A DNA stretch of 53,676 nucleotides from Hyphomicrobiaceae bacterium (lineage in GTDB: Bacteria > Pseudomonadota > Alphaproteobacteria > Rhizobiales > Hyphomicrobiaceae). A program made the position numbers and the translations under genes. The notes under the pieces are model-generated. The model was not told the DNA's origin, searched no databases, and saw nothing but the letters and a program-made list of their open reading frames with translations. Positions within the stretch are counted from its first letter, which is position 1. The number at the start of each line of letters is the position of its first letter. The stretch lies in assembly GCA_025359185.1 (NCBI GenBank), contig JANYHF010000042.1, positions 1-53,676 of the forward strand, given 5' to 3'. This document shows positions 43,919 through 52,279 of this stretch, piece after piece.

Positions 43919-44545
43919 TCATTCCGGCTTCTTTGCGCCGATTTCGATGAGAAAAACGCGCGTCTGCCGGCCGATCTGCCGCTTGAGCTCGGCCAGAGTC
44001 ATATCCTCATCCTTAACAAAACCGATGAACATCATATTGAGAGTATTGAACAGCACCTGTCCGGCCGCCGTTGCATCCACATCCTCGCGGATCGCCCCCG
44101 CAGATTGCAGGAGCCCAATCAGCATACAGACCTGATCGCTGAGATGCTGATCCAACTCGGAATAGCTGCGCCCGAAGCGCGAGTCCGGCTGTTGCGTCGA
44201 AATCGCCATGGCGTGCCGCCACATTTCCTTGCTGAGATAAACTAGCGAATGTTCGAGGTAAATCGCGAACAATTTGTCGACGGCCAGCCTGGCCTGCCGT
44301 GGCGGGTTTGCCAATAGGCGCGACCCAGCAGCCAGCACCTCGTTGACTTCCATGGCGACGATGGCAACCAGCAGGTCGCCCTTATTCTCATAATAATTGT
44401 AGATCGTGCCTTGCGAAACCTCTGCATGCTGCGCAATGGCCTCGATCTTGGTGCCGTCATAACCACCAGCACGGAACAGCTCCGCCGCCGCCGTCAGGAT
44501 GCGGTCGTCGCGTTCGGCCTTTTGGCGTTCTCTTAATCCGGGCAT
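43919..44545 (-). CDS. TetR/AcrR family transcriptional regulator
   Basis: 208 residues from the ATG at 44545 (MPGLRERQKAERDDRIL). The N-terminal helix-turn-helix is AAELFRAGGYDGTKIEAIAQHAEVSQGTIYNYYENKGDLL, the standard TetR DNA-binding layout. The C-terminal ligand domain is not recognisable. It is divergent from the ABC-transporter operon and most likely represses it; an inverted repeat between the two supports this. The effector may be the transported compound. Confidence 0.9.
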   Translation of the reverse strand: MPGLRERQKAERDDRILTAAAELFRAGGYDGTKIEAIAQHAEVSQGTIYNYYENKGDLLVAIVAMEVNEVLAAGSRLLANPPRQARLAVDKLFAIYLEHSLVYLSKEMWRHAMAISTQQPDSRFGRSYSELDQHLSDQVCMLIGLLQSAGAIREDVDATAAGQVLFNTLNMMFIGFVKDEDMTLAELKRQIGRQTRVFLIEIGAKKPE

Positions 44546-44571
44546 GGCACAAGCCGTACCACAAAAAATGA

Positions 44572-44599
44572 ATTGACTCAATTTCTGAATGTGTTCAAT
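44572..44599. promoter_or_regulatory. Candidate operator for the TetR regulator
   Basis: ATTGACTCA (44572-44580) and TGTGTTCAAT (44590-44599) form an imperfect inverted repeat in the 89-base space between the regulator and the binding-protein gene. The left arm contains TTGACT, a possible -35 hexamer for the rightward operon. Location fits autoregulation and control of the transporter. Confidence 0.4.
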
Positions 44600-44634
44600 T
44601 TTATCGCAATAGGCCAACCGGGAGGATTTTGACA

Positions 44635-45723
44635 ATGGCGCGACTGACGAAAACCACATCAGGCAAGGGCGTGATCGCCGCCGCTATCACCGCCGCACTA
44701 CTGGGCACCGCTCCCTTCGGCATCAATACGGCGTCTGCAGAGGATACGCTCAATGCGCTGATCTGGTGCGATCACAACGACCCCAACCTTTTGAAGCCGT
44801 TCGAGGACGCCAACAAGGTCAAGGTCAACATCAAGGAGTTCGAGGGCACCGGCGCTGGCATGGCCATCCTCGACCAGTCCAAGCCCGGCGACTGGGACGT
44901 GATGGTAATCGACTCGGTCGACGTGCATCGTGGCGTTGAAAAAAACCTGTTTGAGCCGCTGCCCGAAGCTGAGCTGCCGTTTGCCGATATGTTCCCCGAA
45001 GTGAAGATGGACGACGCCACCATCATCGGCGGCAAGCGCTACAGCATCACGGAGAAGTTCGGCTACAACACGATCAGCTTCAATTCGAGCAAGGTCGATG
45101 TCAAGGACATGACCAAAATGTCCATCCTGTGGGACCCGAAATACAAGGGCCGCATGGCGTTGTATGACTATTACCTGCCGGTGATCGGCATGGTTGCCAT
45201 GGGCATAGGCAAGAAAACCTCTGAACTGACGGAAGCTGATCTACCCGCCATCAAGGAAAAGGTGGCGCTGATCAAGGCCAACTCCAAGCTGACCGGTGAA
45301 GTCGCTGCTAGCCAGACAGCGCTGGCCACCGGCGAAGTCGATATTCTGGTTGGCGGCGGCGAGTGGGTGACAGCTGGTCTGCATAAGGACAATGCGGCTC
45401 TCGACTTTACGATCCCCGACGAGGGCGGTGTGCTGTGGGCGCAGTCGCTGGCGATGTTTGCCGCCTCCAAAAACAAGCCGCTGGCGCTGAAGTTCATCCA
45501 ATATGTGATGAGCCCGGAAGGCCAGGCGCGGCTTGCCACGAGCTCCTGCTACTGGGGAATGCCGTCGAACCGGAAAGCGGCGCTCAATGACGATCAGAAG
45601 AAGCTCCTGCGCTTCGCCGAGCAGCCCGCCTACCTGAAGCGCGCCCAACGCTACCCCGCTCCGAGCGCCGATCTCGACAAGAAAATGCAGGATATGTGGA
45701 CCAGCGTGTTGCAGGCCAAGTAG
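44635..45723 (+). CDS. ABC transporter solute-binding protein, spermidine/putrescine type
   Basis: 362 residues from the ATG at 44635 with GGAGG nine bases upstream; a TTG two codons earlier is the other option. Signal peptide: VIAAAITAALLGTAPFGINTASA. The mature part starts with LNALIWCDHNDPNLLKPFED, and continues with GYNTISFNSSKV, WDPKYKGRMALYD and FAASKNKPLALKFIQYVMSPEGQA, typical of PotD/PotF-type proteins. It heads an operon with two permeases and an ATPase. Three strong hairpins follow, which may keep its transcript more abundant than the downstream genes. Confidence 0.92.
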   Translation: MARLTKTTSGKGVIAAAITAALLGTAPFGINTASAEDTLNALIWCDHNDPNLLKPFEDANKVKVNIKEFEGTGAGMAILDQSKPGDWDVMVIDSVDVHRGVEKNLFEPLPEAELPFADMFPEVKMDDATIIGGKRYSITEKFGYNTISFNSSKVDVKDMTKMSILWDPKYKGRMALYDYYLPVIGMVAMGIGKKTSELTEADLPAIKEKVALIKANSKLTGEVAASQTALATGEVDILVGGGEWVTAGLHKDNAALDFTIPDEGGVLWAQSLAMFAASKNKPLALKFIQYVMSPEGQARLATSSCYWGMPSNRKAALNDDQKKLLRFAEQPAYLKRAQRYPAPSADLDKKMQDMWTSVLQAK

Positions 45724-45743
45724 GGACAGCCGTCAGCCCGGAT

Positions 45744-45841
45744 GCACTGCAGCATTCTTATGGTGCAGTGCTGATCGGGACCTTCTCCCGGTGATAGAAG
45801 GTCCCGTATCTGCACCGCGCCGCGGATGGGCGCTGCGGTGC
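45744..45841 (+). promoter_or_regulatory. Three tandem stem-loops between binding-protein and permease genes
   Basis: Hairpin 1: GCACTGCA (45744-45751)/TGCAGTGC (45764-45771). Hairpin 2: GGGACCTTCT (45777-45786)/AGAAGGTCCC (45796-45805), perfect 10 bp. Hairpin 3: GCACCGC (45812-45818)/GCGGTGC (45835-45841). They lie directly after the binding-protein stop. Such structures commonly protect the upstream message or reduce read-through to the permeases. Confidence 0.6.
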
Positions 45842-45941
45842 GCACGGGATGACGTGGGATTTGAACTCACGGTCCGAACCAGCCATCACCCTAACAATAT
45901 GCGTGGCCCCGGTGTACTGCGACCCGCATGACGAGTGCATT

Positions 45942-46838
45942 ATGACGACCAGCATAGATGCCAGCCTGCCTGGTTCCCAAAGTACGGCGGCCTATCGCTG
46001 GCTCGCATTCGCCCCTCTCCCCTACATCCTCCCAGCTATGCTCTGGACACTTCTCTTTTTCGCCGCACCGTTCGTGGCGATGCTCCTCATGAGCCTCTGG
46101 CAGCTGTCCGGCCCCGGCCTCGACACTACGCCAACGCTCGCCAACTATGCGCAATTCTTCAACAATCCGGCCTATTTCCAGGCTATGGTGAACTCAGCTG
46201 AAGTGACCGCCATCGTCACGGTAGTCTCGATTCTGCTGGCCTATCCGTTCGCCTGGATTCTCGCCGAGCGCGTGCCTGAGCGCTGGCAGCGCCTGGCGCT
46301 GGCGCTCGCCGTGCTGCCGTTCTGGACGTCCTATGTCGTGCGCTCCTACGCTTGGCTGCTGGTGCTGGGAGAACGTGGCATCGTCAACCAGACGCTCCTT
46401 GGCCTGCATATTCTTAGCCAGCCCATCCAGCTTGCCAACACGCGCTTCGCGACGGTGGTGGGCTTTGTGCATTTCTTTGTTATGCTCTTGACGCTGACGA
46501 TTTACGCCAACCTCAAGCAGCTCTCGCCGAGCTACCGCAAGGCCGCTGCCGATCTTGGCGCCAATCCGGTGCAGGTGTTCTGGCATGTGGTGCTGCCGCT
46601 GACGCTGTCCGGCATCATGGTCGGCGCGTTCCTGACCATCGTGCTCGCCATCGGCGACTACATCACGCCGCAGGTTTTGGGCGGCAACAACGAACTGCTG
46701 ATGCCGCAACTCATCATGCTGCAGATCGGCCGCCGTGGTGATTTTCCACTCGCCTCGGCCTTGTCCATCCTGCTGATGATCGTTGTCACCCTGGTCTATC
46801 TCGCCATGGCCCGCTGGCTGAAACTGGAACGGGCGTGA
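45942..46838 (+). CDS. ABC transporter permease (PotB-like)
   Basis: 298 residues from the ATG at 45942; the frame opens 31 codons earlier, inside a region of hairpins, and has no better site. Six hydrophobic segments; the EAA loop motif SPSYRKAAADLGANPVQVFWHVVLPLTLSGI contacts the ATPase. It pairs with the next permease gene to form the channel. The 218-base space from the binding-protein stop and the 194-base space to the next gene are long for an operon. Confidence 0.9.
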   Translation: MTTSIDASLPGSQSTAAYRWLAFAPLPYILPAMLWTLLFFAAPFVAMLLMSLWQLSGPGLDTTPTLANYAQFFNNPAYFQAMVNSAEVTAIVTVVSILLAYPFAWILAERVPERWQRLALALAVLPFWTSYVVRSYAWLLVLGERGIVNQTLLGLHILSQPIQLANTRFATVVGFVHFFVMLLTLTIYANLKQLSPSYRKAAADLGANPVQVFWHVVLPLTLSGIMVGAFLTIVLAIGDYITPQVLGGNNELLMPQLIMLQIGRRGDFPLASALSILLMIVVTLVYLAMARWLKLERA

Positions 46839-46975
46839 TGGAGCGTCTGCTGCCACTCGTTCGTCTTCCCCTCCCCTTCGGCATCCCCGCCAACCATCGG
46901 CAGGAAATCTACCTGGAACACTTGCTATGACGCCAAAACGCCCGGTCAGGACCATGTCCCTCGCGGTAGATGGGC

Positions 46976-47001
46976 TGGGTCGCCGCCTTCGCCGGGATGA
47001 T
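46976..47001. repeat. Short REP-like fragment
   Basis: TGGGTCGCCGCC...GCCGGGATGATA, read on the minus strand, resembles the TCATCCCGGCGAAGGC-type repeat units common between genes of alphaproteobacteria. Only half an element is seen, in the gap between the two permease genes. Confidence 0.3.
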
Positions 47002-47032
47002 ACTGGTGTGTGGATTGGTGTGAGTACGCATC

Positions 47033-47815
47033 ATGCCTAGACCCCTCAACATCCTCACCGGCGTCTATGCCCTTGCCATCTACGGCTTCATCTTTCTGCC
47101 GGTGGCCGTGCTCGTCCTGTTCTCCTTTCAGGGCACGCTCATTCCAGTGCCTCCCTTCAACGGACCATCGCTCCGCTGGTACAATGCCGTGTTCGCCGAC
47201 CGGCGGCTGATGGCGGGATTATGGAACTCGTTCCTGGTCGCAGTTTTTTCATCGGCCCTCTCGGTCTTCCTGGGCTTCCTCGCCGCCTACGGCTTTGCGC
47301 GCTTCCGCTTCCCCGGCAAGGGGCCACTCAATGGCCTGATGACCGCGCCGCTCAGCGTCAGCTATCTGATCATCGGTATGGGGCTGTTGATCAGTTTCAA
47401 TTGGCTGGGCGTGCCGAAGTCATTGATTGCTGCGGGAATCGGCCATGTCGTCATCAACATGCCGCTGTGTTTTGCGATTCTCTACAGCCAGATGGGTGAT
47501 CATCAGGTGAACATCGAGCGCGCCGCCCGCGATCTTGGCGCCGCCGAATGGCAAGTGCTCGGCCTCGTCACTGCGCCGATGCTATGGCCCGCTCTATTCG
47601 CCAGCTTTTTCCTGTCGGTGACGTTTTCCTGGGACGAGTTCATCATCTCGTTCCTGCTGACGCGCTTTGATAACACTCTGCCCGTCGAAATCTGGAGCCT
47701 GTTGCGCTCCGGCCTCAGCCCCAAGACCAACGCCATCGGCAGCCTGGTTTTTCTCGTTTCGACCGTGCTCGTCGTGTTACTCGAACTCACCTTGTTCCGG
47801 AAGCCGAAATCATGA
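47033..47815 (+). CDS. ABC transporter permease (PotC-like)
   Basis: 260 residues with six hydrophobic segments and the EAA motif NIERAARDLGAAEWQVLGLVTAPMLWP. PotC-type partner of the upstream permease. It overlaps the start of the ATPase gene by 4 bases (ATGA type), so translation of the two is likely coupled. A purine-poor leader precedes its ATG. Confidence 0.92.
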   Translation: MPRPLNILTGVYALAIYGFIFLPVAVLVLFSFQGTLIPVPPFNGPSLRWYNAVFADRRLMAGLWNSFLVAVFSSALSVFLGFLAAYGFARFRFPGKGPLNGLMTAPLSVSYLIIGMGLLISFNWLGVPKSLIAAGIGHVVINMPLCFAILYSQMGDHQVNIERAARDLGAAEWQVLGLVTAPMLWPALFASFFLSVTFSWDEFIISFLLTRFDNTLPVEIWSLLRSGLSPKTNAIGSLVFLVSTVLVVLLELTLFRKPKS

Positions 47816-48876
47816 CGGATACGCTGGTTCAGATGTCCGCCATCACGCAGCGCTACGGCAGTCTGACCGTGTTGGACCGGGTGTCGCTGGATATCACGGG
47901 CGGCGAATTCCTGGTGCTGCTGGGGCCATCAGGGTCCGGTAAGACGACACTTTTGAACATCCTTGGCGGTTTTGCACAGCCTACGGAGGGACGAGTGTTG
48001 ATCAGCGGCGAGGATGTGACGCACACGCCGCCCGCCAAGCGCCCGACTGCGACGGTGTTCCAGGACTACGCGCTGTTTCCGCATATGACGGTGGGCAACA
48101 ATGTGGGATTCGGCCTCAGGATGCGCGGCGTTGGGAGTGCAGCGCGCAAGGTGAAGGCGCGCGAGGCGCTGGCGATGGTGGGGTTGCCCGAAGCGTTTGG
48201 CCGCAAGCCGCATCAGCTCTCGGGCGGCCAGCGGCAACGGGTGGCGCTGGCCCGCTCGCTGGTGGTGGAGCCGCTGCTGCTCCTGCTCGACGAACCCTTG
48301 GGCGCTCTGGATTTGAAACTCCGCCGCCAGATGCAGGATGAGTTGAAGGCGCTGCAACGGCGCGTCGGCACAACCTTCGTGCATGTGACGCACGACCAGG
48401 AAGAGGCGATGGCGATTGCCGATCGCATCGTCGTCATGAATGCTGGCCGGATCGAAGATCAGGGAACGCCAGAAAAGATCTATCTGCAACCCGCGACACG
48501 GTTTGCCGCGCTGTTCATGGGCGAGAGCAACATTTTGGAGGGGCGCGTGGTTGCGGCAAGCAGTGGCCGCGCGACGGTGGAAACAATCCTTGGGCGGATG
48601 GATGTTGCAGGGACGCGCGACGTGGGCGCAAAGGTGTCGCTGGCGCTGCGGCCAGAGCACATTCAAGCCGGCGGTACGGCGCCCGCGGGCTGGGTACCGG
48701 GTCCAGAAGCGACGCTCACCGAAACGCTGTTTCTGGGTGCCCACAACCGCGCACGGATTGTGCTGCCCGATGGGACGCTGCTGCTCGCCCGCGCGCCGCT
48801 AAGTGCCTCACCACAACAAGGCGTACACATCACACCGATGATCGATGCCAATCGCCTGGTGCTGCTGAAAGACTGA
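47812..48876 (+). CDS. ABC transporter ATP-binding protein (PotA-like)
   Basis: 354 residues. Nucleotide-binding domain 1-235: Walker A GPSGSGKTT (about 40-48), Q-loop FQDYALFPHMTVGNN, signature LSGGQRQRVALARSL, Walker B LLLLDEPLGALD, and H-loop VTHDQEEAMAIADRI. A C-terminal TOBE domain (about 270-350, LRPEHIQAG) fits the polyamine/iron/opine group. It drives import with the binding protein and permeases upstream. Last gene of the operon. Confidence 0.95.
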   Translation: MTDTLVQMSAITQRYGSLTVLDRVSLDITGGEFLVLLGPSGSGKTTLLNILGGFAQPTEGRVLISGEDVTHTPPAKRPTATVFQDYALFPHMTVGNNVGFGLRMRGVGSAARKVKAREALAMVGLPEAFGRKPHQLSGGQRQRVALARSLVVEPLLLLLDEPLGALDLKLRRQMQDELKALQRRVGTTFVHVTHDQEEAMAIADRIVVMNAGRIEDQGTPEKIYLQPATRFAALFMGESNILEGRVVAASSGRATVETILGRMDVAGTRDVGAKVSLALRPEHIQAGGTAPAGWVPGPEATLTETLFLGAHNRARIVLPDGTLLLARAPLSASPQQGVHITPMIDANRLVLLKD

Positions 48877-48950
48877 CGGTGCACTGTTGATGGGGCCGGG
48901 CACAGAGCAACCCCTCATCCTGCCCCTGTTCCCGGGAATACGGTGCAACA

Positions 48951-49682
48951 TCACCCTCGTCCCTTGCCGCGCAACCAGTCCCGGATGATCACCCGGTACC
49001 GTTCGCCGGAAAAGCTCGGGAAATGGCCACCATGGACGATCCGCACCGGGAGCGTCAGTAGCCGCTCCATCGAGCGGATATAGTCGCCGGCATTCGAATG
49101 CGAGAGATCCTCGATCAGCGGTCCGTCATAGAGCACGTCTCCAGAGAACAGCGTCGCTGTGGCCGACTCCCACAAGGCAATGCCGCCCGGTGAATGCCCC
49201 GGCGTATGCACAACCTCCAGCCGCCGCCCGCCGAGATCGATGATATCGCCGTCGGCCAGCAGCCGCGTCGCCGGGGCGGCCGTCACGGCGTAGGTTTGCG
49301 ATGTGTAAGGAGCAGGTGGCAAGGCGGTGAAAATCTCGTCGGTGACGTAGGGTTCAACGAACGTGTTGACCCGTGTAGGCATCGCCAAAAACTCCGCCTC
49401 GGCCCCATGCACCGCGCGGTCGCCGAACTCGTGGTGGGTGCCAATATGGTCAAAATGCGTGTGACTGGCGATGGCGATCAATGGGCGCTCAGTCACCAGC
49501 GGCACAAAACGACGTAAGCTGACGACTCCCATGCCGCTATCGACCAGCGCATCCTTGTCCCGCCCACGGATGTGCCAGATATTGCAGCGGTAGAACTCGC
49601 GGATATGCGGCTCACTGATCAACGTCACGCCGTCGGGTAGCGCGCGCGTCTCGTACCAGGCGTCGGCGGCAATGCGCAGCAT
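48951..49682 (-). CDS. MBL-fold metallo-hydrolase
   Basis: 243 residues. The zinc motif HxHxDH is SHTHFDHIGTHHEF, followed by HTPGHSPGGIALW (second His), LFSGDVLYDG (bridging Asp) and VHGGHFPSF (last His). The fold is shared by glyoxalase II, lactonases and many hydrolases; no subfamily is evident. It converges on the ABC operon (74-base gap) and lies 77 bases beyond msrA in the same direction, with a terminator between them, so it probably has its own transcript. Confidence 0.88.
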   Translation of the reverse strand: MLRIAADAWYETRALPDGVTLISEPHIREFYRCNIWHIRGRDKDALVDSGMGVVSLRRFVPLVTERPLIAIASHTHFDHIGTHHEFGDRAVHGAEAEFLAMPTRVNTFVEPYVTDEIFTALPPAPYTSQTYAVTAAPATRLLADGDIIDLGGRRLEVVHTPGHSPGGIALWESATATLFSGDVLYDGPLIEDLSHSNAGDYIRSMERLLTLPVRIVHGGHFPSFSGERYRVIIRDWLRGKGRG

Positions 49683-49700
49683 CGGAAGTTTCCCACAACG

Positions 49701-49737
49701 AAAAAAGCCGGTCCGCGCTGTTATCGCGTGACCGGCT
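49701..49737 (-). terminator. Rho-independent terminator of msrB-msrA
   Basis: On the minus strand AGCCGGTC and GACCGGCT pair over 8 bp, with an inner CGCG/CGCG extension and a short loop, followed by a run of T (the A-run 49701-49706 on the plus strand). It lies about 22 bases after the msrA stop. Confidence 0.85.
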
Positions 49738-49759
49738 CATGTGCTCAAGATCAAAATCG

Positions 49760-50380
49760 CTAGTTGATCAGCGCGCCCCAGACTTCCTTCACCCGCTGAT
49801 CGCGGCCGCAGTTCCATCTGTAAAACTTGTACTTGATGGGGTTCTTGTCGGCGTAGTCCTGGTGGTAGCCCTCGGCGGGCCAGAAGGTTTTGGCGGGCAG
49901 GATGTCGACCTTGATCGGAGCCTTCAGCACCTTGGCGACGTCCACCTTTTTGGCTTCGGCGGCGGTCTTTTCAGCATCATTGCCATAGAAGATCACCGGC
50001 CGGTAGCTGGGGCCGCGGTCGCAGAACTGGCCGCCGCCGTCGGTGGGGTCGACATGCTTGAAGTACCAGTCGAGCACCTGGTCATAGGTCAGCTTGGTGG
50101 TGTCATAGGTGATCGCGGCGACTTCCACATGCGGCACCGGCGTCTTGGCCGACACGTCGTGGTAGTTGTCGTAGGTCGGCTTGTCGAGCGTGCCGCCCGA
50201 ATAGCCGGAGACCGCCTTGACCACGCCCTTCAGGCCCCGGAAATCATGCTCCAGGCACCAGAAACAGCCACCCCCAAGGACGACCGTGTTCGTGGCCGCG
50301 GGCGCATCGGCAGCGCGCGCCAGGGTGGAGACGCCAGCCAAGGCTATCAGGCCAACCAGCGCGCTTGCAAAAAACTTCAT
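49760..50380 (-). CDS. msrA: Peptide-methionine (S)-S-oxide reductase MsrA, exported
   Basis: 206 residues: a signal peptide (FFASALVGLIALAGVSTLARA) followed by the MsrA domain with the catalytic GGCFWCLEHDF (nucleophilic Cys in CFWC). Further motifs: GYSGGTLDKPTYDNY, VEVAAITYDTTKLTY, DPTDGGGQFCDRGPSYRPVIFY, HQDYADKNP. It repairs S-epimers of methionine sulfoxide in periplasmic proteins. It follows msrB by 15 bases and ends at a clear terminator. Confidence 0.95.
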   Translation of the reverse strand: MKFFASALVGLIALAGVSTLARAADAPAATNTVVLGGGCFWCLEHDFRGLKGVVKAVSGYSGGTLDKPTYDNYHDVSAKTPVPHVEVAAITYDTTKLTYDQVLDWYFKHVDPTDGGGQFCDRGPSYRPVIFYGNDAEKTAAEAKKVDVAKVLKAPIKVDILPAKTFWPAEGYHQDYADKNPIKYKFYRWNCGRDQRVKEVWGALIN

Positions 50381-50395
50381 GGAAAAGACTCCTGA

Positions 50396-50899
50396 TCAGG
50401 CGGTGGCGGGGTGGAACTGCAGCGAGACGCCGTTCATGCAGTAGCGGATGCCGGTGGGCTTGGGACCGTCGTCGAACATATGGCCGAGGTGGCCGCCGCA
50501 GCGGCGGCAGTGCACTTCGTCGCGCGTGTAGATGAGGTAGTTGTCCTTGGACATACCAAGCGCATTGGGGAGGTGATCGAAAAAGCTCGGCCAGCCGGTG
50601 CCGCTCTCGAACTTGGTGGCGCTGTCATACAGCGGCAGATCGCAGGCGGCGCAGGCGAACGTGCCCTTGCGGTGCTCATTTTCCAGCGGGCTGGAATGCG
50701 GGCTCTCGGTGTTGTGCTTACGCAGCACGGTGTACTGCGCCGGGGTGAGCAGCTTCTGCCACTCAGCGTCGGTCTTGGTGATTTCGAAGGTCTCGGCGGT
50801 GGCGGCCTTAGCATCGCGCATCGACATCGGGCGCAACAGCGCGGCGGCGGCGACGGTGCCTGCGGCCAGACTCAGGAAGGATCGGCGGTTGGTCATCAT
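50396..50899 (-). CDS. msrB: Peptide-methionine (R)-S-oxide reductase MsrB, Tat-exported
   Basis: 167 residues from the ATG at 50899 (MMTNRRSFLSLAAG); the frame has 7 earlier codons. The N-terminus is a twin-arginine signal (NRRSFLSL, then a hydrophobic stretch), implying folding before export. MsrB domain: zinc cysteines CAACDLPL and CRRCGGHLGHMF, GTGWPSFFDHL and catalytic RYCMNGVSLQF. It reduces R-epimers of methionine sulfoxide and complements MsrA, whose gene follows at 15 bases. Confidence 0.95.
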   Translation of the reverse strand: MMTNRRSFLSLAAGTVAAAALLRPMSMRDAKAATAETFEITKTDAEWQKLLTPAQYTVLRKHNTESPHSSPLENEHRKGTFACAACDLPLYDSATKFESGTGWPSFFDHLPNALGMSKDNYLIYTRDEVHCRRCGGHLGHMFDDGPKPTGIRYCMNGVSLQFHPATA

Positions 50900-51027
50900 G
50901 TGGGGTCTCCTCGGTGACAAGCGAATGATCTCAGGTCTTGATGACCAATATGGTGATTTCCCACGGTTAGACCCATCACAAAGCGATCACGAACCGACAC
51001 AAAGCCTCGGGCGGGGCGTGTGGGGTG

Positions 51028-52041
51028 CTACCCATTCCTATACGTATAACTGTAGCCGTTGATGGCAGGCGCACCGCCGAGATGCGCATACAGCACCCGC
51101 GAGCCCGCCGGGAAAAAGCCCTTGTGCACGAGGTCGATCATGCCTTGCATGGATTTGCCCTCGTAGACGGGATCGGTGATCATCGCTTCGGTGCGGGCGG
51201 CGAGCCGCATCGCTTCGTTGGTCTCTGGACTGGGCACGCCATAGGCCGGATAGGCGTAATCGGGGTTTATGTGGATGTCGGCGTCGGTGATCTCTTGCCC
51301 GAGTTCGATCAGTTTCGCCGTTTTTGCGCAGATGTCCTTCACCTGCGCGCGGGTCTGCGCCAGTGTGCCCGACGCATCGATGCCGATCACGCGGTCCGCC
51401 CGGCCATCCGTTTTGAAGCCGACGATCATGCCCGCTTGCGTCGATCCCGTCACCACGCAGACAATGATGTAGTCGAATTTGTAACCGAGCGCCGCCTCCT
51501 GCGCCCGCACTTCTTCGGCAAACCCCACATAGCCGAGCCCGCCGAACTTATGCACCGAGGCGCCGGCTGGAATGCCATAGGGCACGCCGCCCTTTTCGCG
51601 CACCGATTGCAGCGCGTCCTCCCAGCTTTTGCGGATGCCAATGTCGAATCCCGCGTCCACAAGCCGGGTGTCGGCGCCCATCAGCCGCGTCAACAGAATG
51701 TTGCCCACCCGGTCATAAACCGCATCGTCATGAGGCACCCAGCTCTCCTGGACGACCAGACATTTCATGCCAATCTTGGCCGCCGTCGCCGCCACCTGCC
51801 GCGTGTGGTTGGACTGCACGCCACCAATCGAAACCAGCGTATCGGCCCCCGAGGCAATCGCGTCCGGCACGATGTATTCGAGCTTCCGCAGCTTGTTGCC
51901 ACCCATGGCGAGACCCGAATTGCAGTCGTCGCGCTTGGCGTAAATCTCCACCTTGCCGCCAAGCGCCTTGGTCAGCCGCGGCAGGTGCTCGATGGGGGTC
52001 GGCCCGAAGGTGAGCGGGTAGCGGGGAAATTTGGCGAGCAT
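51028..52041 (-). CDS. acdS: 1-aminocyclopropane-1-carboxylate (ACC) deaminase
   Basis: 337 residues, normal for AcdS, a PLP enzyme that opens ACC (the plant ethylene precursor) to 2-oxobutyrate and ammonia. The PLP lysine is Lys50 in [10 protein letters not shown], Ser77 lies in [10 protein letters not shown], and Tyr293/Glu294 (DPVYEGKS) and Leu321 ([14 protein letters not shown]) match the residues that separate ACC deaminase from D-cysteine desulfhydrase. Catalysis therefore seems intact. The usual regulator gene acdR is not adjacent, and no good NifA or sigma54 site was seen upstream. This trait is typical of plant-associated Hyphomicrobiales. Confidence 0.92.
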   Translation of the reverse strand: MLAKFPRYPLTFGPTPIEHLPRLTKALGGKVEIYAKRDDCNSGLAMGGNKLRKLEYIVPDAIASGADTLVSIGGVQSNHTRQVAATAAKIGMKCLVVQESWVPHDDAVYDRVGNILLTRLMGADTRLVDAGFDIGIRKSWEDALQSVREKGGVPYGIPAGASVHKFGGLGYVGFAEEVRAQEAALGYKFDYIIVCVVTGSTQAGMIVGFKTDGRADRVIGIDASGTLAQTRAQVKDICAKTAKLIELGQEITDADIHINPDYAYPAYGVPSPETNEAMRLAARTEAMITDPVYEGKSMQGMIDLVHKGFFPAGSRVLYAHLGGAPAINGYSYTYRNG

Positions 52042-52237
52042 GGCGTGGGTCCTGCTGGAGATGTAGATGCGCGTGGGTGAGTGCTAGCGAATTCGGTTGA
52101 ACGATGCCAGTGGCCGTGGCCGGATCAACGAGATGTACCGCCGCTTTGCCGAAACCCCAATGCGCAGGCGTACGGTTGAGAGGTAAGGCGACATCAGACA
52201 ACGGCTCGATCGCGCTCGCCTGAGCGTCGCGTTTGTT

Positions 52238-52250
52238 CGAGGATGACGAT
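52238..52250. repeat. Single terminal half of the TCGTCATCCTCG-type repeat
   Basis: CGAGGATGACGAT repeats 12 bases of the right end of the palindromic element at 30349-30515. No inverted partner was found nearby, so it is a remnant or a chance match in the region upstream of acdS, which otherwise holds no gene (52042-52279). Confidence 0.35.
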
Positions 52251-52279
52251 ACTGGGTATCTTCTGTTCTTACCGGAACA

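Noticed and set aside
45850-45900. T-arm-like GTGAGTTCAAATCCCAC on the minus strand, possible tRNA remnant
   Set aside because: No acceptor stem or anticodon arm could be formed from flanking bases; it is not enough for a tRNA gene or attachment site.
52042-52279. NifA/sigma54-type promoter before acdS
   Set aside because: A TGGCAT occurs but the downstream half does not fit TTGCW at the required distance.
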